NCBI GenBank assembly: GCA_964587885.1
Contig: CAZPME010000016.1
Span: 1-43,393 of the forward strand
Direction of reading: 5' to 3'
DNA from: UBA60 sp964587885
Lineage (GTDB): Archaea > Thermoplasmatota > Poseidoniia > Poseidoniales > Poseidoniaceae
DNA: 43,393 nt
Positions 16,529 through 25,576 of the stretch are shown piece after piece. How positions within the stretch are numbered: position 1 is the first letter of the stretch; each line of letters opens with the position of its first letter. The position numbers and the translations under genes were made by a program. The notes beneath the pieces are model-generated. The model worked only from the letters and a program-made list of their open reading frames with translations. It searched no databases and was not told the DNA's origin.

Positions 16529-17388
16529 GGTTGAGTGGTAGGATCCCAACCTGAAACGTAGTCTTCATCAAGTTTAGCCAGCGCTTCAGCCTCGTCTTCT
16601 AGGTTAACCTCAAGGCTTGCGATATTTTCAATAATTCGACCTTCATTGCTTGATTTTGGAATAGTGATACAACCTTGGTCATAACACCATTTAATCGCCA
16701 CTTGGGCTGGAGTGCAACCTAGTCGAGAGGCAATTTCTGCTAATCCCTGATCATTGACTTTGTGACCGCGCGCCAAAGGCGAGTAAGCCATCGGTACCGC
16801 ACCGATGGATGCTGTAGCGGCACGTAATTCGTGTCGTTGTAACCATGGATGAATTTCAATTTGGTTGACCGCTGGACCATATCTGGCGTGTTGCATTAAT
16901 TCTTCCAAATGATGTGCCCCATAATTAGAGACTCCAATAGCGCGACTCCTGCCCGACTCTAAGATATCCTCCATAGCTCGCCAAACATCAACTCGACATT
17001 CAATATCCTCTGGCGGAGCATGAACAAGATATAGGTCGACATAATCCAAGCCGAGCCTTGCTAGGCTTGCCTCAAAAGCGGCGATAGATTCATCATAGCC
17101 AAGCGCATCACCGCGGCGTAATTTTGTGGTGACAAAAATATCTGTGCGCGGTATAGAAGTTTCCTGTAAGGCTTGACCTACCTCGGATTCGTTCTCATAT
17201 ACTGCGGCAGTATCAATATGCCGATAACCGCTACTGAGGGCCCACTGACATGCATTATTACATTCGTCGTGGTCTTTCATCAAGAAAACTCCAAGACCAA
17301 ATTGAGGGACTTCGATTTCATGTACGGTTTTTCCATCATTGCTGCGATGCCCTAGTGTCAGGGTATTTCCCAGTAGTGCTTTGACCAT
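16525..17388 (-). CDS. Aldo/keto reductase
   Basis: A 287-residue NADPH-dependent oxidoreductase with a TIM-barrel fold. The catalytic tetrad is visible: Asp and Tyr in HIDTAAVYENE, Lys in FVTTKL and His in LYLVHAPP. Further family motifs are GVSNYG, the NQIEIHPW strand and IPKSSNEGRI, which binds the cofactor phosphate. The protein is complete and of normal length. The substrate cannot be read from the sequence; 2,5-diketogluconate reductase-like members act on many carbonyl compounds. Its stop codon overlaps that of the giant surface protein by 3 bases (tail to tail), and it is divergent from the cupredoxin gene about 100 bases away. There is no context that suggests a pathway. Confidence 0.92.
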   Translation of the reverse strand: MVKALLGNTLTLGHRSNDGKTVHEIEVPQFGLGVFLMKDHDECNNACQWALSSGYRHIDTAAVYENESEVGQALQETSIPRTDIFVTTKLRRGDALGYDESIAAFEASLARLGLDYVDLYLVHAPPEDIECRVDVWRAMEDILESGRSRAIGVSNYGAHHLEELMQHARYGPAVNQIEIHPWLQRHELRAATASIGAVPMAYSPLARGHKVNDQGLAEIASRLGCTPAQVAIKWCYDQGCITIPKSSNEGRIIENIASLEVNLEDEAEALAKLDEDYVSGWDPTTQP

Positions 17389-17487
17389 GAACTGCGATTC
17401 ATCTCAACCCTTTCAAGGACTCGCAGGCGTATTTTGTTTCAGTTTGTATCTCCGAAGGATTCATCATCCTAGTGAAAATGGCCAAAC

Positions 17488-19017
17488 ATGGATAAGAGAA
17501 ACCACATTTTACTCATCGGACTGATATTTGTATTATCGACAGTAGCGCCAGCAGTGACTGCTGGCGGCGGTGGTGGCGGTGGCGGCGGCGCTGTTGGTGC
17601 CAATGTCTCAATCGCAGGTTTTGCTTACAATTCGAATAATGTGACAATAAATGTCGCTGAATCTGTTGAATGGACTAATACCGACAGCACAGCACATACA
17701 GTTACTGATAATGGCGCTCCTGAGCCATTTGATTCTGGCGAGATGTTGCAAGGAGATACTTTCTCCTACACCTTTTTCACAACAGGTAATTTCCCTTATG
17801 CTTGTAGTTTTCATTCTTCAATGACAGGAATTATTCACGTCGTCGACCCTGGTGCAAGTGGCAATGAAAACGAGACCAACGGCTCGGGCGAAGAAGATGT
17901 TGCAAACGTTAGCATGCTAGTGTGGATGCCTGAAGGGATTCCCCTTCAAACTGCTTTTGATATTGAAAATGGCTCATCGGCGTGGCAGGCTTCAGTGATT
18001 GGCCTATCATCTTTACAAATGACCTTTGATTACACCAATGACTCAACGCATGGGGTTTTCCTCAATTCGATTGATGGCTTAGCCTCTGACGTAGAATTTG
18101 GAGATCCAGCATGGTGGTATTGGGGATTTTATGTGATGAATTTTTCCAGCGGATTATTTGACGAGTCCGAAGTCGGAGTCTCTTCACTCAATGTTACCAA
18201 TGGTACCTCTTTTGCTTGGGTTGCAACCAATGGAAGTTGGGGTCCAATGGAAGGTAGTGTTATGGAAATGTTGGCGTCGTTAAACCAAGAGGATGTCGAA
18301 GGTTGTACCAATGATTCAGCCACCAATTACAATGAAAATGCCACCATTGACGATGGCTCATGCACATTTGATGATGGCGGTGGTGGTAATGATATCGTTG
18401 GATGCACTGATTCCTTAGCGATGAATTTCATTGCTGAAGCGACCACCGATGACGGCTCATGCATTTACGATGATGATGGTGATGGTATCGCAAATGGCGA
18501 CGAAATCTCTGGTTGCACCGATTTACTTGCAACCAACTACAACTCTTCGGCTACAGATTTGGATGGTAGTTGTACTTATGATACGGATGGCGACGGTATT
18601 CTCGATTCAGATGAGATTGCCGGTTGTACCAATGCTAGTGCCGAAAATTACAACTCTAATGCTACCGATGATGATGGTACTTGCACATTTAGTGACCCGA
18701 CAGGTAACGCAACAGGTCCCGCTGATGCCGACAACATGACTGAATGTGAGTTGTGGGAATATTGGAATCCTAGTTTAGTTGACGATTCAAAACCAGGCAA
18801 TGGATGCCCATCCTATACTGAAGATGAAGGTTCAAATAATGACGATGATTCAAGTAATGAAGGAACCACTGCACCGCCTGGAGACGATGAAACCGATTCC
18901 GAAAGTGCGATTGAATCACTCGCATCTGGAGTTCCAGGTGGATTCGTTGGATTGGGAGTAGTTGGAGCAGGAATTTTCCTCTTGATCTCCTACTTGGTAA
19001 TTGGACGTAGCGATTGA
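17488..19017 (+). CDS. Membrane-anchored cupredoxin with DUF4430-like domain and GCT repeats
   Basis: A 509-residue secreted protein. A signal peptide (about residues 1-25) is followed by a run of nine Gly. Residues 38-120 form a plastocyanin-like domain with a complete type 1 copper site: His70, Cys106, His109 and Met112 (in AHTV and CSFHSSM). Residues of about 138-265 resemble DUF4430 (GVFLNSIDG, WWYWGFYV). From residue 272 there are four units of the GCT-x-x-x-A-x-N-(Y/F) ... DDGSC type, two of them joined by DGDG-type acidic loops. An acidic linker and a C-terminal helix (FVGLGVVGAGIFLLISYLVIG) anchor it. The likely role is electron transfer or copper handling at the cell surface; DUF4430 members sometimes bind cobalamin or other small ligands, but that is only a guess here. 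Confidence 0.85.
   Translation: MDKRNHILLIGLIFVLSTVAPAVTAGGGGGGGGGAVGANVSIAGFAYNSNNVTINVAESVEWTNTDSTAHTVTDNGAPEPFDSGEMLQGDTFSYTFFTTGNFPYACSFHSSMTGIIHVVDPGASGNENETNGSGEEDVANVSMLVWMPEGIPLQTAFDIENGSSAWQASVIGLSSLQMTFDYTNDSTHGVFLNSIDGLASDVEFGDPAWWYWGFYVMNFSSGLFDESEVGVSSLNVTNGTSFAWVATNGSWGPMEGSVMEMLASLNQEDVEGCTNDSATNYNENATIDDGSCTFDDGGGGNDIVGCTDSLAMNFIAEATTDDGSCIYDDDGDGIANGDEISGCTDLLATNYNSSATDLDGSCTYDTDGDGILDSDEIAGCTNASAENYNSNATDDDGTCTFSDPTGNATGPADADNMTECELWEYWNPSLVDDSKPGNGCPSYTEDEGSNNDDDSSNEGTTAPPGDDETDSESAIESLASGVPGGFVGLGVVGAGIFLLISYLVIGRSD
18301..18690 (+). repeat. Four GCTx...DDGSC repeats
   Basis: Four protein repeats of about 25 residues, beginning GCTNDSATNY, GCTDSLAMNF, GCTDLLATNY and GCTNASAENY, each with a second Cys in a D-D/L-D-G-S/T-C turn. 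The Cys pair probably closes a small disulfide loop in each unit. Acidic DGDGI-x-x-x-DEI spacers lie before units 3 and 4. The motif is well known from surface proteins of marine Bacteroidetes. Confidence 0.8.
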
Positions 19018-19052
19018 GATATCATCACGTATAATTGCAGTAAGATGTAGAG

Positions 19053-19126
19053 CGGGTCTGACGGGGTTCGAACCCGCGGCCACCTGGTTAAGAGCCAGGT
19101 GCTCTACCTGACTAAGCTACAGACCC
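19053..19126 (-). tRNA. tRNA-Lys (anticodon CTT)
   Basis: On the minus strand this folds as a complete cloverleaf of 74 bases. The acceptor stem GGGTCTG pairs with CAGACCC, followed by a G discriminator. The anticodon stem CCTGG / CCAGG encloses the loop CTCTTAA, giving anticodon CTT, and the T loop is TTCGAAC. No intron is seen and CCA is not encoded, as usual in archaea. It lies 51 bases downstream of rpiA on the same strand. Confidence 0.95.
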
Positions 19127-19177
19127 AGCCCTGCGACCGAGCAACCCTCTATGAGAGTAGCGGTAGAAAAAGTAGGC

Positions 19178-19951
19178 TCAAGGTAGCCTACCAGTAGGCT
19201 TGGTGAGCACTTGAACTCCGTTGGGGCTGGCAAGATATACAGCATCGCACATTTGATTGAATAATCCGACTTGAGCAACACCTGCAAGATTGAGAATCGC
19301 CTTCTCTAATTCGATTGGGTTACCGATTGCAGGTCCGGTTTTACAATCTAAAATCACATTGCCGTTGTCGGTCACGAAAACCCCTCCCTCGGCGGTGGCA
19401 TCAAAGACAACCCCGTCTAGAGTAGCACCGCTGAGATTCTGCTTACGGCGCAGGACAATACTTCCTGCACAACCATTCTGTTCAAGAACCAAAGCGAGTT
19501 GTCGTGCGGTCTCACGCCAAGAGAATGGAGTTACTTCGACCGGTAATGGAAAGTCACCTAAGGTTTCGACTTGTTTTCGGTCATCTGCAACTACGACCAT
19601 TGCCGCAGCAGATTGGGCGACGATTTTTTCACGCAGCAAAGCACCACCGCCGCCCTTGATTAATTGGAAAGCAGGGTCGAATTCATCGGCTCCATCAATG
19701 ACGACGTCGAGGCCACCTAATTCACCCAATTCGGCTAGAGGAATACCGACTTCAACGGCGAGATTTTGAGTGGCAATGCTGGTCGGCACGCCGATGATTT
19801 GCAACCCTTCTTCGGCTATTCGACGTCCGATTTCGATGACAGTATAGGCAACAGTTGAACCGGTTCCAAGACCTACTTTCATCCCATTTTTGACTACATC
19901 GCATGCGGCAATACCTGCCGCTTTCTTTAGTTCAGCCGCCGCATCCATTGC
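19178..19951 (-). CDS. rpiA: Ribose-5-phosphate isomerase A
   Basis: A protein of about 257 residues that interconverts ribose 5-phosphate and ribulose 5-phosphate in the cytoplasm. Family motifs run in order: VGLGTGSTVAYTV (phosphate loop), IGVPTSIATQNLA, DVVIDGADEFDP with the catalytic Asp pair, and LIKGGGGALLREKIVA with the catalytic Glu/Lys region. The C-terminal NPIELEKAILNLAGVAQVGLF is also typical. The frame runs to 19975, but the Met at 19951 (MDAAAELKKAAG) fits the family start better. It sits between a tRNA gene and the divergent large surface protein. It is likely a housekeeping enzyme for nucleotide and pentose metabolism. Confidence 0.94.
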   Translation of the reverse strand, partial: AMDAAAELKKAAGIAACDVVKNGMKVGLGTGSTVAYTVIEIGRRIAEEGLQIIGVPTSIATQNLAVEVGIPLAELGELGGLDVVIDGADEFDPAFQLIKGGGGALLREKIVAQSAAAMVVVADDRKQVETLGDFPLPVEVTPFSWRETARQLALVLEQNGCAGSIVLRRKQNLSGATLDGVVFDATAEGGVFVTDNGNVILDCKTGPAIGNPIELEKAILNLAGVAQVGLFNQMCDAVYLASPNGVQVLTKPTGRLP

Positions 19952-20081
19952 AATCCCGTATTCTTGGCTAAACACACTCCATCAATAGGCATTACCACGT
20001 GCCTCATGAGGAAATTTCGGACAAAAATTGAAAACTTCTCTGGGAAGGTTATGTTTAGTTAGTAGTCATGTGCGAAGTGAT

Positions 20082-23000
20082 ATGCGATACCGAAGGCGCA
20101 CCACGGCTTGTTTCGGGCTGGTGGTGTTATTTCTTTTTGCCACCCTATCTCCGCTACTTAGCACCTCACCTGAAGCGCAATTGGATGAGGTCTCTAACTC
20201 AGCATTCACGCCGGTTGGACAATCTATTCAAGTCAGCATTCCAGTTTATCCAAATGGCACATCTAGTGATCTAAAGATTGAGGTTCCGGCTGGTGAAGCA
20301 CTTCAAGAACTGGATTTGGAACTGCAACCACGAGGGTTGCCCATTGTTGAGGAATTCACCTGGGATCGTTCCGCACATTTCAACACAACCGCTGCAGTCT
20401 TTGATAATATAGATTACAACAAAACAGGTATGACCATTTTACCGCGGGGAGTTGAATGGGATTTTGAAGGCTCAGCCCAAGGCTGGACCTTGTCGACCAG
20501 CGGTGGTTGGGCCCATGGTTATGATACTACATTGGGTCAGACCAATGGTGTGCACAGTGGTAACTCTGCAATTTACACCTACAATGGAAATTATCCCAAT
20601 TACATGGGGTCGACATATTATGCAACAAGTCCGACTTTTGATTGTACTTCTTGTTCTGGACAATGGACTCTACAATATTGGAAGCGCCTCGGAGTTGAAT
20701 CATCTTCGTGGGATCACGCCTATGTGCAAGTCAAGAATGCGCAGGGTAGTTGGTCAAACTTATGGTCGAATTCTGGTACAATAAACGATGGTTCATTCAC
20801 TCAAGTTAGTCATAGCATAGGCTCCTATATCTCGAATAATCCATCGGCACAAATCCGCTTTGGTTTGGGTAGAACAGATGGTTCAGTAACATATACAGGT
20901 TGGAATGTCGATGACATTTCAATTCTACCTACAGGTGGAGTAAGTGGTGGTTATGCCAATTGGACCTCACCTGATTTTGGCCACCAAGCGGTAACAGGAA
21001 TGAGTTCAGTTCCTGGACCTTACGGAGTAATGTCGCTCGATGCAATTATTCCCCAAGGTGCTGATTTGCGCTGGACGATTTTTGATGCAACAACATTGAG
21101 TCCGATTCCAGGTTTCATCGACCGAAATGAGCACGTTGCTGATTTGGGAATTATTGATTGGGAAACTCATCCTTCTCTGCGCCTAAAGTTATCCTTTGTC
21201 GCCGGTAGCGGCGGATCACCTCATGTATATTCTATTAATTTCCAAGGCCGCATTGTAGATGATTTCTTCTCCAATCCAGTAGATGATGGATGGACTCTTG
21301 GCGGCGCATCTTGGTCTTCAACCGACAATCGTTTACATGGCTCCGCCAATGAAATTGTCCTCAGCCCAATTTACGAAGTCACTCGACCGATTTCACGCAT
21401 TCGTTCTGATATGCTAATGTCCGGAAGTGTGACAATGGATATTTCCGTCGATGGTGGTAATTGGACTTCAATGCAACAAAGTACCACTGAAACCTTGAAT
21501 GATACTGCCCACAGTGTACGTTTTAGGTTCAATGGCGGCGGCTCCTATTGGCAAGTCGACAGATTTGAGTCCGACCTACAAAGTAGCGGAATACCAATCA
21601 ATCCGCGCATTGATGTCGGCCACGACAATCGATACGAGTGGGAAATTCCCGGAGATTCACATGGTCAATGGGGATTACAAAATCGTCTCGGCAATGGCCA
21701 ATTATCACACAAATTATCCATCGCCGGCTCTACCCAACAGGTTTCACTATTGCTGCCGACAGATGGCCTCAACTCATTTGCATTCGACTTAACGCCGTTA
21801 GGGCTCAACACTACCGATGTTGAGGTTGAAGTGATTGTAGGCGGTATTACAATTTTGAATAGCACATTAGGTGCCATTACAAAATCGACACCAGTAATTT
21901 TTGGAAGCGATGAATTAACTCAACTCAATGCAGCATTATTTTCGGCACCCCCTGCTTCGTCAGGAGAAGGATACTCGATGGCGATGGTCGATCTTGAGTT
22001 CGTAGCTAGTAGTGGTTCAGATTTACTAATGCGTGGTTTGCGTGCACCTTATTCACCTACCGCCGTCATATCTGCAGACGGAGACCATCCTTTGGTCAAA
22101 TCAATCAACGAAGTTATTGCCAGCAAAACGTTGTCTTCAGGCACAAATTACATCCCCTTGACTTTGCAATCAAGCGGACCGGCCGGATTTGTTGCAAGGT
22201 TGGCCCGAACAACTTCTGCAACTGCTCCAACGATAGTAGATATGTCGATGACCAACGTTTCTCAAACGGAGCCACTAACTCCATCGTGGCAATGGATAGA
22301 AGTGAATGTATTGTTCGATACTATGGAAGATCCACAACGAGTTGAATTAGAATTAGCTGCAATAAAAAAGTACGCGGGTTTTCAATGTTCAGCCGATGCT
22401 GTGCTTCCGGCCAATAGTCAAGGCGAAATGCCTGGAAATTGTCAAGGGCAAGGCGATACTTCCAACGTTGAATGGCATCCTCTAAATCCGATGAGTATCG
22501 TAAAAAATGGCACATTGGTAAGGGTCGAGTGGAGTTTCAGATTTGCTGCTAATTGGGACGATGAAGAGTTACTTGATGTGCGAACATCGATGGTAACTGT
22601 GGCTGGAACATATTCTCTACCAGAAGTGATTAACTTTGGCTCAGGCTCAATCAAAGGTCTCGAAAACGACATTACTTTGGATGACTGGTGGGTGATTAAC
22701 CAAAATGGTGACACAGTAACCAATAGCGCTCTTTATCTCTCACCCGGGGCTACAGTCACAGTGGTTGCTGACCTCGGATTTGAGGATGTTGGTTATTCAT
22801 GGGCACCTCGTAGTGGCGATGTACAAGTAAGTCTTTGGCAAGATGGTACGCAGCTTAACTCGACAACAGAAATAGACCAAGGATTGGCGATGATGACGGA
22901 ATCAGTTCCGTCCAGTGGTGCCTTTGTAACCTGGGAAATTCGCATTAGCGGATTGAATGGCCAAGGGGTTCAATACTCAATGAAGTCTTACACTTTCCAA

Positions 23001-25214
23001 ACCGATTCACTCAATCCGAAAGTTACCGCCATGAGCATCGACCGCCATGACCATCTCGCACCAAATACCAATCAAAGGGTTGAATTCACCATTTATGACC
23101 AACCAGTATTGCCGACCAAAATAAGCCTCTATCTTTGGAAGCAGTGGGTTGATGACCATGATAATGATAACTATCCAGATGCTGGAGAATATTCATTGAC
23201 GACGTTAGAATCACCCAGCAATCTTTCTGCTTCTTCGGCTCAGTATTTCTTTGAGCACGATGATACAATGGCTGCAGACGGTGACCTTGTGGCCGGATAT
23301 TTGGATGGTTCCGACCCGGCCGGAAACTCCCTAATTGGTGGTGGAAATAGCGGTTCAGACCAACATTTGTTCATGTATCAAGTTCGGCGAGACATTGCTC
23401 CAAACATACTATCAAATCAGGTATACTATGTTGACGGCGAGCATCAATGGCTACATCCTGAAACCAATTATGAATTGATAATTCCATTTGAAGAGAGCAA
23501 CGGTATGTCTGATGTGGCTTCAACCCGCATTGAGATGTCTAGCAACTCACAAAGTGATGTATTGGCTGTCGAATGGAATGGCTCAAACCAAATATGCACT
23601 TCCATTTCGAATGATTTACTGATTAATTCTTGTAGTGTTGGTGCATCTTTCGGTAACAGCACTCCATATTCATCACACTTGGAAATGCGTCTATCATTCC
23701 AATTACAATGGTCATTATTGCCTAATTCATATCTATCACGTGAACCATCATTTGAGGTTGTTGACCGCGCAGGACAAAGCTCCTTTACATTATTGCCTGA
23801 AATGCGGTGGAGGTATTCTCCCGACATGATGATTGCACGAAATTCAATGAATGTATCCATTGATGAATCAGTACCCAATAGTGAAGGTGCATGGGTCCGA
23901 CCCGGTGCCTCTGCTACAATTCATGGCGAAGTGATGTGGTCATCTGATGGAACGCTTGTATTACCTATGGTAGATGTCTCTATTTTGCTCGACGGCGAGA
24001 GGAATACTGTAGTTTCTAACGGCGGTGGATTCAACGCAGATATCTCCATGCCATTGGCATCTGGAGACCATCCACTGAGTGTGGAATTAGCCAATATTCA
24101 TACTAATGCAGAGGACCTAACCGATCGCTCAACTCCTGTGATGTGGATAGTCGTCGATGGCGAACCTCCAGTCGCAAATGGTGTAGCGTCGCCTCGAACA
24201 GATGCCATCTTGAACCTCGCAGATCTTGAGGAATTGGAGTTAGAATTGCGAGTGACAGAATTTGAACAATTAAACCTAGAATCATTGCGAATCCATTGGC
24301 GTTTCCAACCGTTAGATTCTGAACCTGGTGCATTCCCAGTAGCTGAAGGTGAAATTTCCCCTTCAATATTAGACAATAGGCTTTCAGGCCAATCAATTCC
24401 GATTCATGCTGTAGTAAATCTCGCCGCTGAACTCGAAGAGGGTGCTGATTTGGAAGCATTAGAATTGATAGTATGGATTTCGGGTTCAGATATGGCAGGT
24501 AATCCAATTGATGATTTACTCAATTCTGAAGTAGTCCCGATAGGTAAATGGCCGATTGAACAACGTGCCCCCGTTTTTGAGTTTGAGCGCGCTGATATCG
24601 AATATTCCAAACTTGGCGACTTGAGTCAAGACGACAGTGTAACAGTTAGTGTGACGATTCATAATGTGGGTAAACTGGGCGGTCAGGTTGAATTATTATT
24701 GGAGGAGGTCCGACCAGGTGGTGAACGCCTCAAACTTGATCAAACACATCTCTATATTTCGGCGAATTCGCACAATACTTCTGATACTGTTTGGGATCTT
24801 GAAGGCCTAGGAGCGGCTTGGGTTGAAGTAACGATAATCAGCACCGGAGAGGTGGAAAATGGGCCGACAATTAGAGTAGTTGAAGAGGGTGATGATGGTT
24901 TCCTCAGCACCAATATTGCTGGAGTCGACTCGCTGTACATTTGGCTGGCGATTGGTCTTTCAATTTTGTTAATGGTGGTAGTTGTGGCTTTACTGCGCCA
25001 AGAAGGGAGTGGTGGTCATACTTGGGTCGATGAAGAGGAATGGGAGGATGAAATATCCAATCAAACTGCACTGGTGAATCACGAACAGGCGGTCAAAGAC
25101 TATGCCGAAATACCTACTACAGTACAACAACAAGCCACCCAATCGGCAGCAGAGCAATATTCTGGCCATCAAGACCCTTACGCCAACACTCAATATTTAC
25201 CACCTCAACAGTAA
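20082..25214 (+). CDS. Large secreted surface protein with C-terminal membrane anchor
   Basis: A protein of about 1710 residues. The start at 20082 (MRYRRRTT) places a positively charged N-terminus before a signal peptide (CFGLVVLFLFATLSPLL); an earlier Met at 20028 is less likely. Residues of about 120-285 look like a MAM or carbohydrate-binding jelly-roll domain (WDFEGSAQGWTLSTSGG ... WNVDDISI). The rest is a long series of beta-rich, Ig-like segments that I cannot assign to a family. Near residue 1617 a helix (LYIWLAIGLSILLMVVVVALL) crosses the membrane. The last 70 residues or so are cytosolic: first acidic (DEEEWEDE), then Gln-rich ending in YLPPQQ. It is probably a cell-envelope protein conserved in this lineage. 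The RNase P RNA gene starts 36 bases after its stop. Confidence 0.8.
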   Translation: MRYRRRTTACFGLVVLFLFATLSPLLSTSPEAQLDEVSNSAFTPVGQSIQVSIPVYPNGTSSDLKIEVPAGEALQELDLELQPRGLPIVEEFTWDRSAHFNTTAAVFDNIDYNKTGMTILPRGVEWDFEGSAQGWTLSTSGGWAHGYDTTLGQTNGVHSGNSAIYTYNGNYPNYMGSTYYATSPTFDCTSCSGQWTLQYWKRLGVESSSWDHAYVQVKNAQGSWSNLWSNSGTINDGSFTQVSHSIGSYISNNPSAQIRFGLGRTDGSVTYTGWNVDDISILPTGGVSGGYANWTSPDFGHQAVTGMSSVPGPYGVMSLDAIIPQGADLRWTIFDATTLSPIPGFIDRNEHVADLGIIDWETHPSLRLKLSFVAGSGGSPHVYSINFQGRIVDDFFSNPVDDGWTLGGASWSSTDNRLHGSANEIVLSPIYEVTRPISRIRSDMLMSGSVTMDISVDGGNWTSMQQSTTETLNDTAHSVRFRFNGGGSYWQVDRFESDLQSSGIPINPRIDVGHDNRYEWEIPGDSHGQWGLQNRLGNGQLSHKLSIAGSTQQVSLLLPTDGLNSFAFDLTPLGLNTTDVEVEVIVGGITILNSTLGAITKSTPVIFGSDELTQLNAALFSAPPASSGEGYSMAMVDLEFVASSGSDLLMRGLRAPYSPTAVISADGDHPLVKSINEVIASKTLSSGTNYIPLTLQSSGPAGFVARLARTTSATAPTIVDMSMTNVSQTEPLTPSWQWIEVNVLFDTMEDPQRVELELAAIKKYAGFQCSADAVLPANSQGEMPGNCQGQGDTSNVEWHPLNPMSIVKNGTLVRVEWSFRFAANWDDEELLDVRTSMVTVAGTYSLPEVINFGSGSIKGLENDITLDDWWVINQNGDTVTNSALYLSPGATVTVVADLGFEDVGYSWAPRSGDVQVSLWQDGTQLNSTTEIDQGLAMMTESVPSSGAFVTWEIRISGLNGQGVQYSMKSYTFQTDSLNPKVTAMSIDRHDHLAPNTNQRVEFTIYDQPVLPTKISLYLWKQWVDDHDNDNYPDAGEYSLTTLESPSNLSASSAQYFFEHDDTMAADGDLVAGYLDGSDPAGNSLIGGGNSGSDQHLFMYQVRRDIAPNILSNQVYYVDGEHQWLHPETNYELIIPFEESNGMSDVASTRIEMSSNSQSDVLAVEWNGSNQICTSISNDLLINSCSVGASFGNSTPYSSHLEMRLSFQLQWSLLPNSYLSREPSFEVVDRAGQSSFTLLPEMRWRYSPDMMIARNSMNVSIDESVPNSEGAWVRPGASATIHGEVMWSSDGTLVLPMVDVSILLDGERNTVVSNGGGFNADISMPLASGDHPLSVELANIHTNAEDLTDRSTPVMWIVVDGEPPVANGVASPRTDAILNLADLEELELELRVTEFEQLNLESLRIHWRFQPLDSEPGAFPVAEGEISPSILDNRLSGQSIPIHAVVNLAAELEEGADLEALELIVWISGSDMAGNPIDDLLNSEVVPIGKWPIEQRAPVFEFERADIEYSKLGDLSQDDSVTVSVTIHNVGKLGGQVELLLEEVRPGGERLKLDQTHLYISANSHNTSDTVWDLEGLGAAWVEVTIISTGEVENGPTIRVVEEGDDGFLSTNIAGVDSLYIWLAIGLSILLMVVVVALLRQEGSGGHTWVDEEEWEDEISNQTALVNHEQAVKDYAEIPTTVQQQATQSAAEQYSGHQDPYANTQYLPPQQ

Positions 25215-25250
25215 CTGCAAAGGGTCTAAAACAGAGTAATATCGCCCAAT

Positions 25251-25556
25251 GTTGAGGTGTAGGAGGATCGCTGACAGGGTTCGACCCTGAGGAAAGTCCC
25301 CTCTCCGCAGTGTAGATGGCGAAATAATTCGTAGTTAGAGATGACTAGGGCTATGCAGAAGAAACGAACGAGGCTAGGTGTGTACAATGAATCCACAAGG
25401 ACGAGATTGCCTAACCCTTGATGAGACGAGCACCCCCATCGGAGCAAGTCCAAACAGTCCCGCTATGGCGACACGCATAGGGACGGGTAGGATGCAAAGT
25501 TGAATGCGGTCAGCCGGAAACGGTGAACAGAAAGGGGCTTATTCCCTACTCCTCAT
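25251..25556 (+). ncRNA. rnpB: RNase P RNA
   Basis: The catalytic RNA of RNase P, which trims tRNA 5' ends. The universal core is visible: GAGGAAAGTCC (25289-25299) directly behind a small hairpin CAGGG-TTCGA-CCCTG (25275-25289), AGGATGCAAAGTTGAATG near 25490, and ACAGAAA followed by GGGGCTTA (25527-25541), which pairs back to form P4. The 5' TGAGGTGTAG can pair with CTACTCCTCA at the 3' side as helix P1, with one mismatch; this sets the approximate ends. CTAAAA at 25225-25230, about 25 bases upstream, could be its TATA box. It converges with the MMPL gene. The exact ends are not certain. Confidence 0.92.
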
Positions 25557-25576
25557 CACTAGATCAGCCATTGCCT

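Noticed and set aside
19290..19769. A 159-residue frame antisense to rpiA
   Set aside because: rpiA is certain; the antisense product is low-complexity in Ser, Pro and Arg.
25226..25453. A 75-residue minus-strand frame over the RNase P RNA
   Set aside because: The plus strand shows the conserved RNase P core; the frame has no start context or family.
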